Source of the DNA: Nitrospirota bacterium
GTDB taxonomy: Bacteria; Nitrospirota; Thermodesulfovibrionia; Thermodesulfovibrionales; UBA6898
Assembly: GCA_016215155.1 (NCBI GenBank)
Contig: JACRLQ010000091.1
Coordinates: 1-64,000, forward strand
Direction of reading: 5' to 3'
Length of the DNA: 64,000 nucleotides
The notes below the pieces were generated by a model, which worked only from the letters and a program-made list of their open reading frames with translations, was not told where the DNA came from and searched no databases. A program made the translations under genes and the position numbers. The number at the start of each line of letters is the position of its first letter. Positions within the stretch are counted from its first letter, which is position 1. Below, in pieces: positions 52,224 through 61,405 of this stretch.

Positions 52224-53609
52224 TCAAGTCTTTTCGAGAAGTCCGAATTTCTGCATTCTGTATCTCAGCGCGTCCCTGGTCAGGGTCAACAGCTTGGCGG
52301 CCTTTGTCTGGTTCCATTTGGTCTGCTCAAGCGCCTGCCTGATAAGTTCCTTCTCGACCTCTTCTATGTCGATCCCGCCGGGAGTGACGCTGACCTGGGA
52401 ACTCGACAGGCTCTTTGACTTGAAATCAAACGAAAGCAGTTCTATAGGCAGATGCTCGGGCAGGATATATTCCTCGTTTTCCAGGATCATCGCCCTTTCG
52501 ATTACGTTTTTGAGCTCCCGGATATTGCCCGGCCACTGATAATCAAGGAAGGCCTTTTCCGTCTCTTTCGAGATACCCCTGACATCCTTTTTAAACTCCC
52601 GGTTGAAACCCGAGATGAAGTGTGCCGCAAGCAGAAGAATATCCTGTTTCCGTTCCCTCAAGGGAGGGAGTATAATGGGGATGACCTTGAGCCTGTAATA
52701 GAGGTCCTCCCTGAAATTCCCCTTCCTGACTTCCTCGGCGATCACCTTGTTGGTCGCCGCCACTATCCTCAGGTCGACGCTTATGTCCTTCGTTCCGCCG
52801 ATCCTCTTGAACGTCTTGTTCTCGATCACCTTAAGTAGCTTGGACTGCGTGCTGAGCTTCATGTCCGCTATTTCATCCAGAAAGATCGTCCCCCCGTCGC
52901 TCATTTCGAACAGCCCTTTTTTCTGGGCCTTTGCGTCGGTAAAGGCGCCTTTTTCATGCCCGAAGAGCTCACTTTCTATTAGTGTCTCAGGGAGCGCGGT
53001 ACAGTTTATGTCCATAAACGGTTTGTCAAACCGGCCGCTTTCGTAGTGGATCACTTTGGCCACGAGGTCTTTGCCCGTGCCGCTTTCGCCCTGCAGGAGT
53101 ATCGTCGAGGCGTCGCTCCGGGAGACCTTCCTTATGAGGTCCATGATCTTGACCATCTCCGGGGACCGTCCGATGACGTTGCTGAACCCGTATTTACCCG
53201 TCATCTGTGACCTGAACTGGGAGACCTCTTTTCTGAGAGACGCCGTCTCTATGGCCTTCGTGATGAGTATCTTGAGCTTTTCCATATTGAAGGGCTTTTC
53301 GACGAAATCGTACGCGCCCATCTTGATCGTCTTTACGGCCGTCTGGACGTCGCCGAAGGCGGTGACCATTATCACTATCGCGTCCCTGTTTTCCTGCTTG
53401 ATCCTCTCGAGGACGTTTATCCCCGAGATATCGGGAAGGTGGACATCGAGCAGCGTTATGTCGGGCTGTTCTTCAAGATACTTATCGAGTCCTTCACCAC
53501 CCGTTTCAGCGGTAACGACCGAGAACCCCTCTTTTGAGAGGTTCTGCTGCAAGGACCAGCGAAGAAGCTTCTCATCATCGACTACAAGGATCTTGCCTTT
53601 TTCCAACAT
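52224..53609 (-). CDS. Sigma-54-dependent response regulator (AtoC/ZraR type)
   Basis: 461 residues: receiver (ILVVDDEKLLRWSL; TLLDVHLPDISG), AAA+ domain with Walker A GESGTGKD, GAFTDA sigma-54 loop, Walker B TIFLDEIAD, and a Fis-type HTH (QTKAAKLLTLTRDALRYRMQKFGL). It starts at ATG overlapping the kinase stop (TAATG). Likely activates a sigma-54 promoter in response to the haem-motif kinase next to it. Confidence 0.92.
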   Translation of the reverse strand: MLEKGKILVVDDEKLLRWSLQQNLSKEGFSVVTAETGGEGLDKYLEEQPDITLLDVHLPDISGINVLERIKQENRDAIVIMVTAFGDVQTAVKTIKMGAYDFVEKPFNMEKLKILITKAIETASLRKEVSQFRSQMTGKYGFSNVIGRSPEMVKIMDLIRKVSRSDASTILLQGESGTGKDLVAKVIHYESGRFDKPFMDINCTALPETLIESELFGHEKGAFTDAKAQKKGLFEMSDGGTIFLDEIADMKLSTQSKLLKVIENKTFKRIGGTKDISVDLRIVAATNKVIAEEVRKGNFREDLYYRLKVIPIILPPLRERKQDILLLAAHFISGFNREFKKDVRGISKETEKAFLDYQWPGNIRELKNVIERAMILENEEYILPEHLPIELLSFDFKSKSLSSSQVSVTPGGIDIEEVEKELIRQALEQTKWNQTKAAKLLTLTRDALRYRMQKFGLLEKT

Positions 53610-55057
53610 TACCTCGTCTTGGGAATCTTTATATAATACGTAGTCCCTCTGCCGGGACTGCTGCTGACGGATATCGAGCCTCCGTGACCTTCTATTATGT
53701 TACAGGCAATGGCAAGTCCGAGTCCACTGCCGGAATTCTTCGTGGAAAAAAAAGGCTTGAAGATGTTCTTCGTCTGTTCTTCCGACATCCCGGCGCCGGT
53801 GTCGGAGATGGCCATCTCAACACCGCCCCCGTCGGACCCGTCCTTAAGGGTGATGTCCAGACGCCCCCCCTTCTTCATGGACTGCAGACTGAAGAGCGCG
53901 ATTGTTGAAAAAGCTTTTTCGAGCTGATCAGGGTCGGCCAATATTTCATCTGTTTTATCCGATGTGACCGAAATTATCACGCCGGAATTGGCGGCCTGCG
54001 GCCCCATCGCCCCGGAGACTTTCTCGATGACGGCATTGATGTCCACGCTGATCAGATTCATCTCGGGAGGCCTCGCAAAAACAAGGAGGTCCTTTACTGA
54101 CCGGTCAAGCCGCTCTATCTCCTCAAGTATCTCCTTTGAAATTTCCTTTCGCGGGCTGTCCTCGGGAAAATCCTCCGCCAGCACCTGGAGCGCGCCGCTT
54201 ATTCCGGCCAGCGGATTTTTGATCTCATGGGCAACGGCGGTGGCGAGTTCTCCGAGTGAGGCCATTTTCTCAAGTCCGAGGTCTCTTTCGGCGTGGTACC
54301 TGCCGATCTCTTCCGCCTTGCTTCCGATATCACTTTTTATTGTATGGAGATATCCGGCCAGCACGCCTATCTCGTCGTTTCTCGCGGCCAGGGCGCTCAC
54401 TTCCGGCCTGCCTCCCGCCATAGTCCCGGCTGAATCGATAAGCTCTGAAATAGGCTTTCCGACGAGGAAATATCCCAGCGCCGAAACAGAGATAATCAGG
54501 GCCAGTAACATAAGGACGGAATTTCTCATGATCACGGAGGTAGCGTTGAGCAGCCTCCTGTCGGTATCCACACTCGAAAACTCGACATCGAGTATGCCTC
54601 TTATATGGTCGAGCCTTCCATGGCATTTCTGACACAAAGGGTCATTTTTTATAAGCACTATTTTTGAAAAGATCTTTTTCCCGCCCTCGGCATGCGTAAA
54701 TGCGGACACATCTTTTCCCATGTTGTAGATGGAAATCGCCTTTTCAGGCATGGGCCGTCCTATCTCGCCGGGGACGGTCGAACTGAGTATGATGCCCTCC
54801 TGAGTGACTATACGGATGGCGGAGATGTCTTCCGCGATGAGGTTCTCTATGAACTTCTGGAATTCCTTTTTGCCTCTGCCTTCGAGCATGATGGACTTGA
54901 GGCCGTTGTTGATCACTTCGGTCAGCAGTTCGACCTTGCCCTGTCTGGTCGTATTGATCTGGTAATTATGGAACCGGAAGTCCTGCCAGGAGAAAAACCC
55001 TACAATAACCAGCGACACGAGAGTGAAATAGAGGGTAAATTTTTTATGCAGGCCCAT
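53609..55057 (-). CDS. Sensor histidine kinase with periplasmic CxxCH haem motif
   Basis: 482 residues. TM1 (about 8-27), a periplasmic domain (about 28-175) containing CQKCHG, a c-type haem-binding CxxCH, TM2 (about 176-200), HAMP, HisKA (ELATAVAHEIKNPLAGISGAL) and HATPase_c (GTGAGMSEEQTKNIFKPFFSTKNSGSGLGLAI-type region). A single haem suggests redox, oxygen or NO sensing. It sits downstream of the cytochrome c maturation genes resB-ccsA that would attach the haem. Confidence 0.9.
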   Translation of the reverse strand: MGLHKKFTLYFTLVSLVIVGFFSWQDFRFHNYQINTTRQGKVELLTEVINNGLKSIMLEGRGKKEFQKFIENLIAEDISAIRIVTQEGIILSSTVPGEIGRPMPEKAISIYNMGKDVSAFTHAEGGKKIFSKIVLIKNDPLCQKCHGRLDHIRGILDVEFSSVDTDRRLLNATSVIMRNSVLMLLALIISVSALGYFLVGKPISELIDSAGTMAGGRPEVSALAARNDEIGVLAGYLHTIKSDIGSKAEEIGRYHAERDLGLEKMASLGELATAVAHEIKNPLAGISGALQVLAEDFPEDSPRKEISKEILEEIERLDRSVKDLLVFARPPEMNLISVDINAVIEKVSGAMGPQAANSGVIISVTSDKTDEILADPDQLEKAFSTIALFSLQSMKKGGRLDITLKDGSDGGGVEMAISDTGAGMSEEQTKNIFKPFFSTKNSGSGLGLAIACNIIEGHGGSISVSSSPGRGTTYYIKIPKTR

Positions 55058-55098
55058 ATTGACGCCCCTTCATGGTTCAACATACCGCCTTATATAGG

Positions 55099-55133
55099 GC
55101 AGGGACCACCCGGCGGCGCCGGATGGTCCCTGC
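55099..55133. repeat. Strong hairpin between ccsA and the sensor kinase gene
   Basis: GCAGGGACCACCCGGC pairs with GCCGGATGGTCCCTGC around a 3-nt loop (15 of 16 pairs). No T-run follows, so it may be a processing site or repeat that sets different expression of the two gene pairs. Confidence 0.7.
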
Positions 55134-55148
55134 ATTGCGAAAAATATA

Positions 55149-56234
55149 CTATTCCGCGCCGTAGCTGTGGAGTCCCGACAGAAGCAGGTTAACTCCAAGA
55201 TAGGTGAATATAACCGCCAGGAACCCCAAAACAGCGACCATCGCCACCTTCCTGCCCTTCCATCCCCTCATCAGCCTTCCATGCAGATAAAAGGCATAAA
55301 AAAACCAGGTGATAAGCGACCAGGTCTCCTTCGGGTCCCACGTCCAGTACTTGCCCCAGGCCTGATCGGCCCAGATGGCCCCGAAAATGAGGCCGCCCAG
55401 GGTGAAGATCGGGAACCCCATCGCTATGCTCTTATAGGTTATTTCATCGAGCATATCGGCTGAGATCTCAACCCCTGAGATGATTTTTTTCATTATCCCG
55501 CCGAACCTCCAGATTACGAAGAACAAGGCCGCGGAAAAGGCAAAACTTAACACCGTGACAAAACCGGACCCGCTGCGGAACGTCGCCTTGAAGAGATAAC
55601 TCTTGATCAGTTCCTCCTGGCCCTTGACGGACATCTTGAAAGTCAGATAATCAATCCCCATTGCGGCCAGCACGATTATGAACACGCTCAGCATCGCGGT
55701 CCAGAATATGTACGCGGCATCCGTCCTGTCGTCGGTCGTTACGATAAGATACATCAACCCCGTACTGAAAGATACGGCAAACATGGCATATGCGATGAAG
55801 CTCATCATGACATGGGCCAGCAGCCAGTTGGACTGGAGCGCCGGCACAAGGGGCTGAATACCCTTGGACATGCCGGAAATATCGATAAATGCGAGGACCA
55901 ATCCGGCAATAGGGGTGATGAACGCCCCGAAGGACCGGTTTTTGTACCTGAATTCAATGACGAGATATGCAAGGATAAGACACCACACAAAAAAGACGAG
56001 TGATTCATAGAGGTTCGTAAGGGGCACCCCCCTCAGAAGTCCCATATTGCCGAGTTCGGCAAATTCCTTCCACCGGATGAGCAGCGCGGCGGTCTGGGAC
56101 AGCAGGCCCGCGATGGTGAGCGCGGTGGCCGTTACACCTACGGTTTTGTTTTTAAAGGCGAGATAGGCTATGTAGAGGATCATCGCCAGAATGTACGCCA
56201 GTGAGGACAATCCAAAAAATACGGAGCTGTTCAT
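55149..56234 (-). CDS. ccsA: Cytochrome c maturation protein CcsA/ResC (system II)
   Basis: 361 residues with about eight membrane helices and the WWD haem-handling motif WGKYWTWDPKETWSLITWF, plus conserved histidines in helices (HVMMSFIAYAMF; FYLHGRLMRGWKG). With ResB it exports haem and ligates it to apocytochromes. ATGA overlap with resB. System II is usual in Nitrospirota, delta- and epsilon-proteobacteria and Gram-positives. Confidence 0.92.
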   Translation of the reverse strand: MNSSVFFGLSSLAYILAMILYIAYLAFKNKTVGVTATALTIAGLLSQTAALLIRWKEFAELGNMGLLRGVPLTNLYESLVFFVWCLILAYLVIEFRYKNRSFGAFITPIAGLVLAFIDISGMSKGIQPLVPALQSNWLLAHVMMSFIAYAMFAVSFSTGLMYLIVTTDDRTDAAYIFWTAMLSVFIIVLAAMGIDYLTFKMSVKGQEELIKSYLFKATFRSGSGFVTVLSFAFSAALFFVIWRFGGIMKKIISGVEISADMLDEITYKSIAMGFPIFTLGGLIFGAIWADQAWGKYWTWDPKETWSLITWFFYAFYLHGRLMRGWKGRKVAMVAVLGFLAVIFTYLGVNLLLSGLHSYGAE

Positions 56235-57676
56235 TTACGTTCCCCCTTTGGGCCTGAACTTAGAATGCCGACAAGTTTTTCCACCCTGCCTTCGAATGCC
56301 GCCCTGTTTCTGTGGGCCGAGGCGCCTATGACGACCCTTGTGCCGCCCTTTTCTTCGGAGACATTGACCCATATCCGTTTATGGCTCATGAAAAAAGACA
56401 TGAAAAGCCCGATCGACATGAAAATGCATCCAAGATAGACTATGAAAACCCCTGGGTCTTTTCTGACCTGCATGCCTGTATATTCAACCCCCCAGTAATC
56501 TACCAGTTCGACCCTGTCGCCGCTTGGAAGCTGCCATGTCTGCGGGTATCTTTTGAGTATCCAGCCGGTATAGTTTCCGTCCTTCAGCCCTGAAAAGGCC
56601 ACCTGGACCGCCGGATTTTTCAACTGCTCATCGTACGAGACATATCTTCCGGTCGCATCGATCGAAATCGCCGGGCTGAAATCAAGGATACGGCCTGTTA
56701 TCTGTGTGCCGGGAATAAGGAAGGAATCTCCGACCTTCGCCTCTATATTCTGGGCCTTTCCGTCGGCGGAGACCGCCTTCAGGATAATGATGCCTTTCCC
56801 CTGGCTGCCGGGGATTATGCCGAAACTCGACTGATAGAAAGTGACCCCCTCATAGGTAAGAGGATCGTTGACGACGATGGACTTCTGAAGCACTTTTTTC
56901 CCGTTTTTAAAGACCGACAGCCAGCTTTTATACGCCTTGGGCATGTCGCTCTGTCCGTAGTATGAAACCTCGAAATTATCGCACCGGATCTCGAACCCCA
57001 GAGGCAGTTCCACGCCCCTGTCTTTGTAGGCGACCGAGGACTGCTCTCCTTCCGGAAGATTAAGAAACGCGTTAAACCCGAAGAAAAGGCCTATTATGGC
57101 CCCCGCCAGAATTACGAGGATGCTCAGGTGAGTAATATAGACGCCGAGCCTGGAATAGTTGCCTTTTTGGGCGTAGAACTGAACACCATGGGAGACAGCC
57201 GCTTCAGCGGGGCTGAACCCTATCTCCTTAAGCCCCGCGCGAACGCTTTCCTTAATGGTCTCCGCGGACCCCTTAAGCGTTATCGACCTTTTGACCGAGA
57301 CCTTTTCAAGAAGCTCCGGAGGCATCGCCTGTATCGGTTCCCTGGCGAGTTTCCAGACCCTCGGGAGCCTGTCGATGGAGCAGATTATGAGATTGGCGGC
57401 AAACAAAAGAAGGAGAGTGACGAACCACCACGCGTGATACATGTCCATAAAACCCAGCTGAGCGAGAAACCCGTAAAGGCCTTGGGCGGTATCGTGCCCG
57501 ACCCTGAGCATCTTCATGATGATCTTGATATTCTTTTCAGGCTCGGCATTCTGTTCAAGGACTGTCCCGACCATGGACGTGGCGGCGATTATCGAAAAAA
57601 TCACCACCGCCAGTTTCACGGAGGAGAACAGGTCCCAGACCCTGTCTGTTATATTCTTTTTCTGCTTATTTTCCAT
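56231..57676 (-). CDS. resB: Cytochrome c maturation protein ResB (system II)
   Basis: 481 residues. Three N-terminal membrane helices (about 16-36, 75-100, 175-200), a large periplasmic domain (GVTFYQSSFGIIPG), a final helix (VYLGCIFMSIGLFMSFFMSHKRIWV) and a short cytoplasmic tail. The first helix region LFSSVKLAVVIFSIIAATSMVGT is the ResB signature. It works with CcsA. First gene of the resB-ccsA-kinase-regulator run. Confidence 0.92.
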   Translation of the reverse strand: MENKQKKNITDRVWDLFSSVKLAVVIFSIIAATSMVGTVLEQNAEPEKNIKIIMKMLRVGHDTAQGLYGFLAQLGFMDMYHAWWFVTLLLLFAANLIICSIDRLPRVWKLAREPIQAMPPELLEKVSVKRSITLKGSAETIKESVRAGLKEIGFSPAEAAVSHGVQFYAQKGNYSRLGVYITHLSILVILAGAIIGLFFGFNAFLNLPEGEQSSVAYKDRGVELPLGFEIRCDNFEVSYYGQSDMPKAYKSWLSVFKNGKKVLQKSIVVNDPLTYEGVTFYQSSFGIIPGSQGKGIIILKAVSADGKAQNIEAKVGDSFLIPGTQITGRILDFSPAISIDATGRYVSYDEQLKNPAVQVAFSGLKDGNYTGWILKRYPQTWQLPSGDRVELVDYWGVEYTGMQVRKDPGVFIVYLGCIFMSIGLFMSFFMSHKRIWVNVSEEKGGTRVVIGASAHRNRAAFEGRVEKLVGILSSGPKGERK

Positions 57677-57707
57677 TAAGGGGTTCTCCTAAATTTTTAT
57701 ATTAAAT

Positions 57708-57737
57708 ATAATAGTCTATTGTTTTATAACAAAACAA
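57708..57737 (-). promoter_or_regulatory. Possible promoter of the resB operon
   Basis: Minus strand TTGTTT (57737-57732), 18 bp, TATTAT (57713-57708), 32 bp before resB. A small inverted repeat TTGTT-N4-AACAA (57719-57732) lies in the spacer and could be an operator. Confidence 0.35.
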
Positions 57738-57757
57738 GCGGGAAAGGCCTTCCCCGG

Positions 57758-58225
57758 CTATCTGAAGACCTTCGGACGGTCGCGCTTCGCGTTTACTATA
57801 CAGAGGAACCCGAACGGCTCATCAAAGGGGTTCGAAAGCTGATGGACCGACCCTGGTGAAATATAAATCGTGTCCATGAAACAGAGTTTCTTTTTAGACC
57901 TCCCGGCCTTAACGAGCCCCCCGCCTCTTACGCAGATAACTACATGCTCGTGTCTGTGTTTTTCAAGACTGGAGCAGCCGCCGGGGCCTATCTCGAAATA
58001 TCGTACATGGAACCTCGCCGATTCTCCGCGCGCGCCGACGAGGACCCTTCTTGAGATGTCGGACCACCCCTCTCCGCCGCTTTTGTACGGCTGGTCCTTT
58101 ACCCCTGTCCAGGTGAAATCGCCCTTGTGCCTGTAAAACATATTTTTGCCCGCCGTCGCAGGGCCTGGCCTTTTTGCGACGGGCACCTCACAGAAAGAAA
58201 CGTCAGGCTGTTTCTTTTTCTTCAT
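57758..58225 (-). CDS. Cupin-domain protein
   Basis: 155 residues from ATG 58225, with AGGAG 8 nt upstream. Cupin barrel: FEIGPGGCSSLEKHRHEHVVICVRGGG (metal ligands HxHxxx..E-type in HRHEH) and ISPGSVHQLSNPFDEPFGFLCIV. Likely a metal-binding small-molecule enzyme or sensor. It follows the zinc dehydrogenase by 14 bp and probably acts in the same pathway. Substrate unknown. Confidence 0.85.
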   Translation of the reverse strand: MKKKKQPDVSFCEVPVAKRPGPATAGKNMFYRHKGDFTWTGVKDQPYKSGGEGWSDISRRVLVGARGESARFHVRYFEIGPGGCSSLEKHRHEHVVICVRGGGLVKAGRSKKKLCFMDTIYISPGSVHQLSNPFDEPFGFLCIVNAKRDRPKVFR

Positions 58226-58239
58226 GTTTGCGGCTCCTT

Positions 58240-59274
58240 TCATTCAAATACGATCAGGGCTTTTAGTGAATCGCGGGCCGCGGCGGTAAGTCTGAAGGCC
58301 TTTGCGGTGTCCTCAATCGGGAACCTGTGGGTGACCAGGCCGTCCGCCGTGATGACCTTAGCGTCGATAAGGCGGCAGGCCTCCCGGGTGTCGTCCGGGC
58401 CGCACGAATAGCTGGTGATCAGGCTGATATCATTGAAATAAAGATGGTTGGGGTCCAGAAGAAGTGCTTCACCGGGTTTTGCCGGAGTAAAAAAAAGGAC
58501 GTTCCCCCCGGGCCTCACGGATTTTATCCCCTGCCTCATGACATCGGCGCTGTTTGGTCCTACTATCACAATTTCCGCCATCTCTCCGTCTGTCGCCCTT
58601 CTGACGCTCTCATAAAGATCTGCCGCAGAGACGTCAATGACCTCGTCGGCGCCAAGGGCCGACGCCTTTTCGAGCCTGTACGGGACCATGTCGGCACAGA
58701 TTATCCTGCCCGCCCCGTATGTCCTGGCCGCGATAAGGTTCAGAAGCCCCATGACCCCGAGCCCTATTATCAACACGGTATCGTTTCTTTTAATACCCGC
58801 CCTCTTTAATCCCTTCACCACGCACGCGGAGGGCTCTATAAGCGTGCCGTCTTCGAAACTCATGGCATCGGTCAGCCTGATAGTGTCGTTTCGGAGGTTT
58901 GTTGCCGGCACCAATATATATTCGGAGACACCGCCGGGAAAGATGCGGGAACTCTTCCACGCGGCGCACTGGACATGGTCCCCGCGCCTGCAATACCGGC
59001 AGGAAAGGCAGGGCGCGTGGTGATGGATAAACACCCTGTCGCCGACCTTATGGGAACCGACCTCCGCCCCCACACTGATTATCTCACCCGAGGGCTCGTG
59101 TCCCAGCACGAGCGGGGCCTTTTTTTCGATGTACCAGGGCATGACGTCCCCGGAACATATGCCGCAGGCCCGTGTCTTTACGACCGCTTCTCCGGGGCCT
59201 GGCTCCGGCTCCGGCATATCCTCGATGCGGATGTCGTTATAGCTGTAAAGACGCGCCACCTTCATTGCAGGCAT
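58240..59274 (-). CDS. Zinc-dependent alcohol/polyol dehydrogenase family protein
   Basis: 344 residues (or 341 from the third codon, MKVARLYS). Catalytic zinc residues in ACGICSGDV and GHEPSGEI, structural zinc cysteines in CLSCRYCRRGDHVQC, and a NAD-binding GLGVMGLLNLIAA motif. It resembles sorbitol/threonine dehydrogenase-type MDR enzymes. Substrate unknown. A cupin gene follows. A related enzyme is at 61406-62422. Confidence 0.88.
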   Translation of the reverse strand: MPAMKVARLYSYNDIRIEDMPEPEPGPGEAVVKTRACGICSGDVMPWYIEKKAPLVLGHEPSGEIISVGAEVGSHKVGDRVFIHHHAPCLSCRYCRRGDHVQCAAWKSSRIFPGGVSEYILVPATNLRNDTIRLTDAMSFEDGTLIEPSACVVKGLKRAGIKRNDTVLIIGLGVMGLLNLIAARTYGAGRIICADMVPYRLEKASALGADEVIDVSAADLYESVRRATDGEMAEIVIVGPNSADVMRQGIKSVRPGGNVLFFTPAKPGEALLLDPNHLYFNDISLITSYSCGPDDTREACRLIDAKVITADGLVTHRFPIEDTAKAFRLTAAARDSLKALIVFE

Positions 59275-59430
59275 ATTTTAACATGCCAGGACCCCTGTTC
59301 TGAACCCTCGCCACGCCGCGAATATCAATTTGACATAGTCCTCCATTATGTTTACCCTGTATATTGAGAGATAAAGAGGGCTGCGTGCCGCGACAGCGCA
59401 GTGAAAAATGCAGAACTACGGGAGGCGACC

Positions 59431-59940
59431 ATGGACACGATGCAGGCGATACTGACCAGAAGGAGCATAAGGAAATATACGTCTCAACCGGTGCCTGAGA
59501 AAATAATCACCGGGGTCCTTGAGGCGGCCATGAGCGCGCCTTCCGCCGGAAACCAGCAGCCATGGCACTTTGTGGTGATCACCGACAGGGAGACCCTCGA
59601 CTCGATTCCCGTCTTTCATCCTCACACCCTGATGCTTAAAGAGGCCTCCACGGCGATACTTGTATGCGGCGACCCCAGCCTGGAAAAGCACCAGGGATAC
59701 TGGGTGCAGGACTGCGCCGCCGCGACGCAGAACCTCCTGCTTGCGGCCCACGCTCTTGGGCTCGGGGCGGTGTGGACGGGGTTTTATCCAAGGGAGGACA
59801 GGGTCATTAAGACCAGGCAGCTTCTGGGCCTCCCTGAGCACGTCATACCTCTTGCCCTTGTGCCGATCGGATATCCGGCGGAAGAAAAACCGCCGGCCAA
59901 AAGGTACGACGCCTCAAGGGTACATTTTAACCGGTGGTGA
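59431..59940 (+). CDS. Nitroreductase-family FMN protein
   Basis: 169 residues from ATG 59431, with GGGAGG 5 nt upstream. RRSIRKYTSQPVPEKII, AAMSAPSAGNQQPWHFVVI and HALGLGAVWTGFYP are nitroreductase FMN-site motifs. Such enzymes reduce quinones, nitro groups or related compounds with NAD(P)H. Followed after 9 bp by the cyclase gene, possibly in one transcript. Confidence 0.9.
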   Translation: MDTMQAILTRRSIRKYTSQPVPEKIITGVLEAAMSAPSAGNQQPWHFVVITDRETLDSIPVFHPHTLMLKEASTAILVCGDPSLEKHQGYWVQDCAAATQNLLLAAHALGLGAVWTGFYPREDRVIKTRQLLGLPEHVIPLALVPIGYPAEEKPPAKRYDASRVHFNRW

Positions 59941-59949
59941 CCCTGACAG

Positions 59950-61077
59950 ATGAGGATTAATTTCGCGGACACCGGCCTGCTTGCGGGCCTGTTAAACAGA
60001 AATAAAAAAAACATGACCCGGATCAATGACATTGATCTCAATGCGGTCCTTCGGGAGGTCCTGACCTGGGCCAACAGGCTGGTGCCGTCGGAATCAGGCT
60101 CGCTCCTTCTGGACGACCCGGACCTGAAATGGGATGACAGAAAGAAGGAGGGCAGGCTTTATTTCGCAGCCTGTTTCGGCAGGGGCTCGTCCCGCATCGT
60201 AAATACATATCTTGGATCAAACTCCGGGATCGCCGGGAAGACCTACACAAGCGGAAAACCTCATATAAGCAGGGATGCGCCCAGTGATACCAGGTATAAC
60301 CCTTCGGTCGCCGACAGGATACGATATAAGACCAGGTCGATCATCTGCGCCCCGGTCGTCATTGAAGGTTCGACGATAGGCGTCATAGAGCTTATAAACC
60401 GCAGGGAACGGGCGAAGTATACGCGACAAGAGCTTTCCCTGCTCATGATATTCGCGGGCTATACCGCGACACTTATCCATAACGCCCTGATAGCCAGAAG
60501 TTTTGAGGAGCTCTCAAAGAGGGACACTCTTACAGGGCTTTTTAACGACCGGTATTTTTTTCAAAGGCTGGAGGAGGAGGTCGAAAAGGCAACGGTCCTA
60601 GAATCTGATATATCGATGATATTTTTCGACCTCGACCACTTCAAGGAGGTCAACGATACGCACGGCCACCTCGCGGGCAGTTCAGTCCTTAAGGAAATAG
60701 GAGATATAATGAGGGAGATATTCCACGGGACTTCCGCGGTATGCTCACGGTACGGAGGTGACGAATACATTGTCATAATGCCCGGCATGGCCATGGAGGA
60801 GGCTGCGACTTACGCCGAACTATTAAGGTCCAGCATCCGGAAAAACATATTTCTCAGGGAGAAAGTCCCGTGGCTTGAACGGCCCCTCAATATAAAGGAC
60901 GTTATTACCTGCAGTATCGGAGTGGCATCGTTTAAAAAGAATGTTGCGCGCGGAAAAAGTATAAGACAGATGGCCGACTCCCTGGTCAAAGAGGCCGATA
61001 AGGCGATGTATACGGCAAAGGAAAACGGCCGTGACCGGATCCTCCTCGCCCGGGGGCCCCGCCGGGCCGTAAGATAG
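59950..61077 (+). CDS. GAF-GGDEF diguanylate cyclase
   Basis: 375 residues. A GAF domain (about 25-180, IICAPVVIEGSTIGVIELINRRE) and a GGDEF domain (about 188-360) with FFDLDHFKEVNDTHGHLAGS and the active-site motif GGDEY, a functional variant. No RxxD inhibitory site is evident. It should make c-di-GMP, the ligand of the riboswitch at 51184. No membrane helix, so the GAF senses an internal signal. Confidence 0.9.
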   Translation: MRINFADTGLLAGLLNRNKKNMTRINDIDLNAVLREVLTWANRLVPSESGSLLLDDPDLKWDDRKKEGRLYFAACFGRGSSRIVNTYLGSNSGIAGKTYTSGKPHISRDAPSDTRYNPSVADRIRYKTRSIICAPVVIEGSTIGVIELINRRERAKYTRQELSLLMIFAGYTATLIHNALIARSFEELSKRDTLTGLFNDRYFFQRLEEEVEKATVLESDISMIFFDLDHFKEVNDTHGHLAGSSVLKEIGDIMREIFHGTSAVCSRYGGDEYIVIMPGMAMEEAATYAELLRSSIRKNIFLREKVPWLERPLNIKDVITCSIGVASFKKNVARGKSIRQMADSLVKEADKAMYTAKENGRDRILLARGPRRAVR

Positions 61078-61113
61078 CCTTTTTTCCCCCTCCCTTTCTC
61101 CTCCCCGGTGTTT

Positions 61114-61401
61114 ATGCTTGACCTTACCGGTCTGTTTGAGGTATTTTCTTTAATGGATTTCAGCGCAAAACTGGCCGTTATCGTCGGACTCTTTTCCCTG
61201 ACTACGATGATCAACCTTCTGTTCGGCTATTTAAGGAACAGGACCAGGAAATATTCTCTCAACTGGTTTTTATGCATCCATCTGCCTATCCCCCTGATCT
61301 TTCTCGCCAGGACTTTTTCCCATCTGGGATTAAGTTATATACCGCTTTTCGTGGTTGCCGCGGTGACGGGCCAGATCCTGGGCGGAAAGATGGACCTCTG
61401 A
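61114..61401 (+). CDS. Small membrane protein of unknown function
   Basis: 95 residues (97 from GTG 61108) with two or three hydrophobic helices (LAVIVGLFSLTTMINLLFGYL; FLCIHLPIPLIFLARTF; IPLFVVAAVTGQILGG). No known family recognised. It lies between the cyclase and the dehydrogenase, 5 bp before the latter, on the same strand. No clear ribosome-binding site. Confidence 0.65.
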   Translation: MLDLTGLFEVFSLMDFSAKLAVIVGLFSLTTMINLLFGYLRNRTRKYSLNWFLCIHLPIPLIFLARTFSHLGLSYIPLFVVAAVTGQILGGKMDL

Positions 61402-61405
61402 TTCC

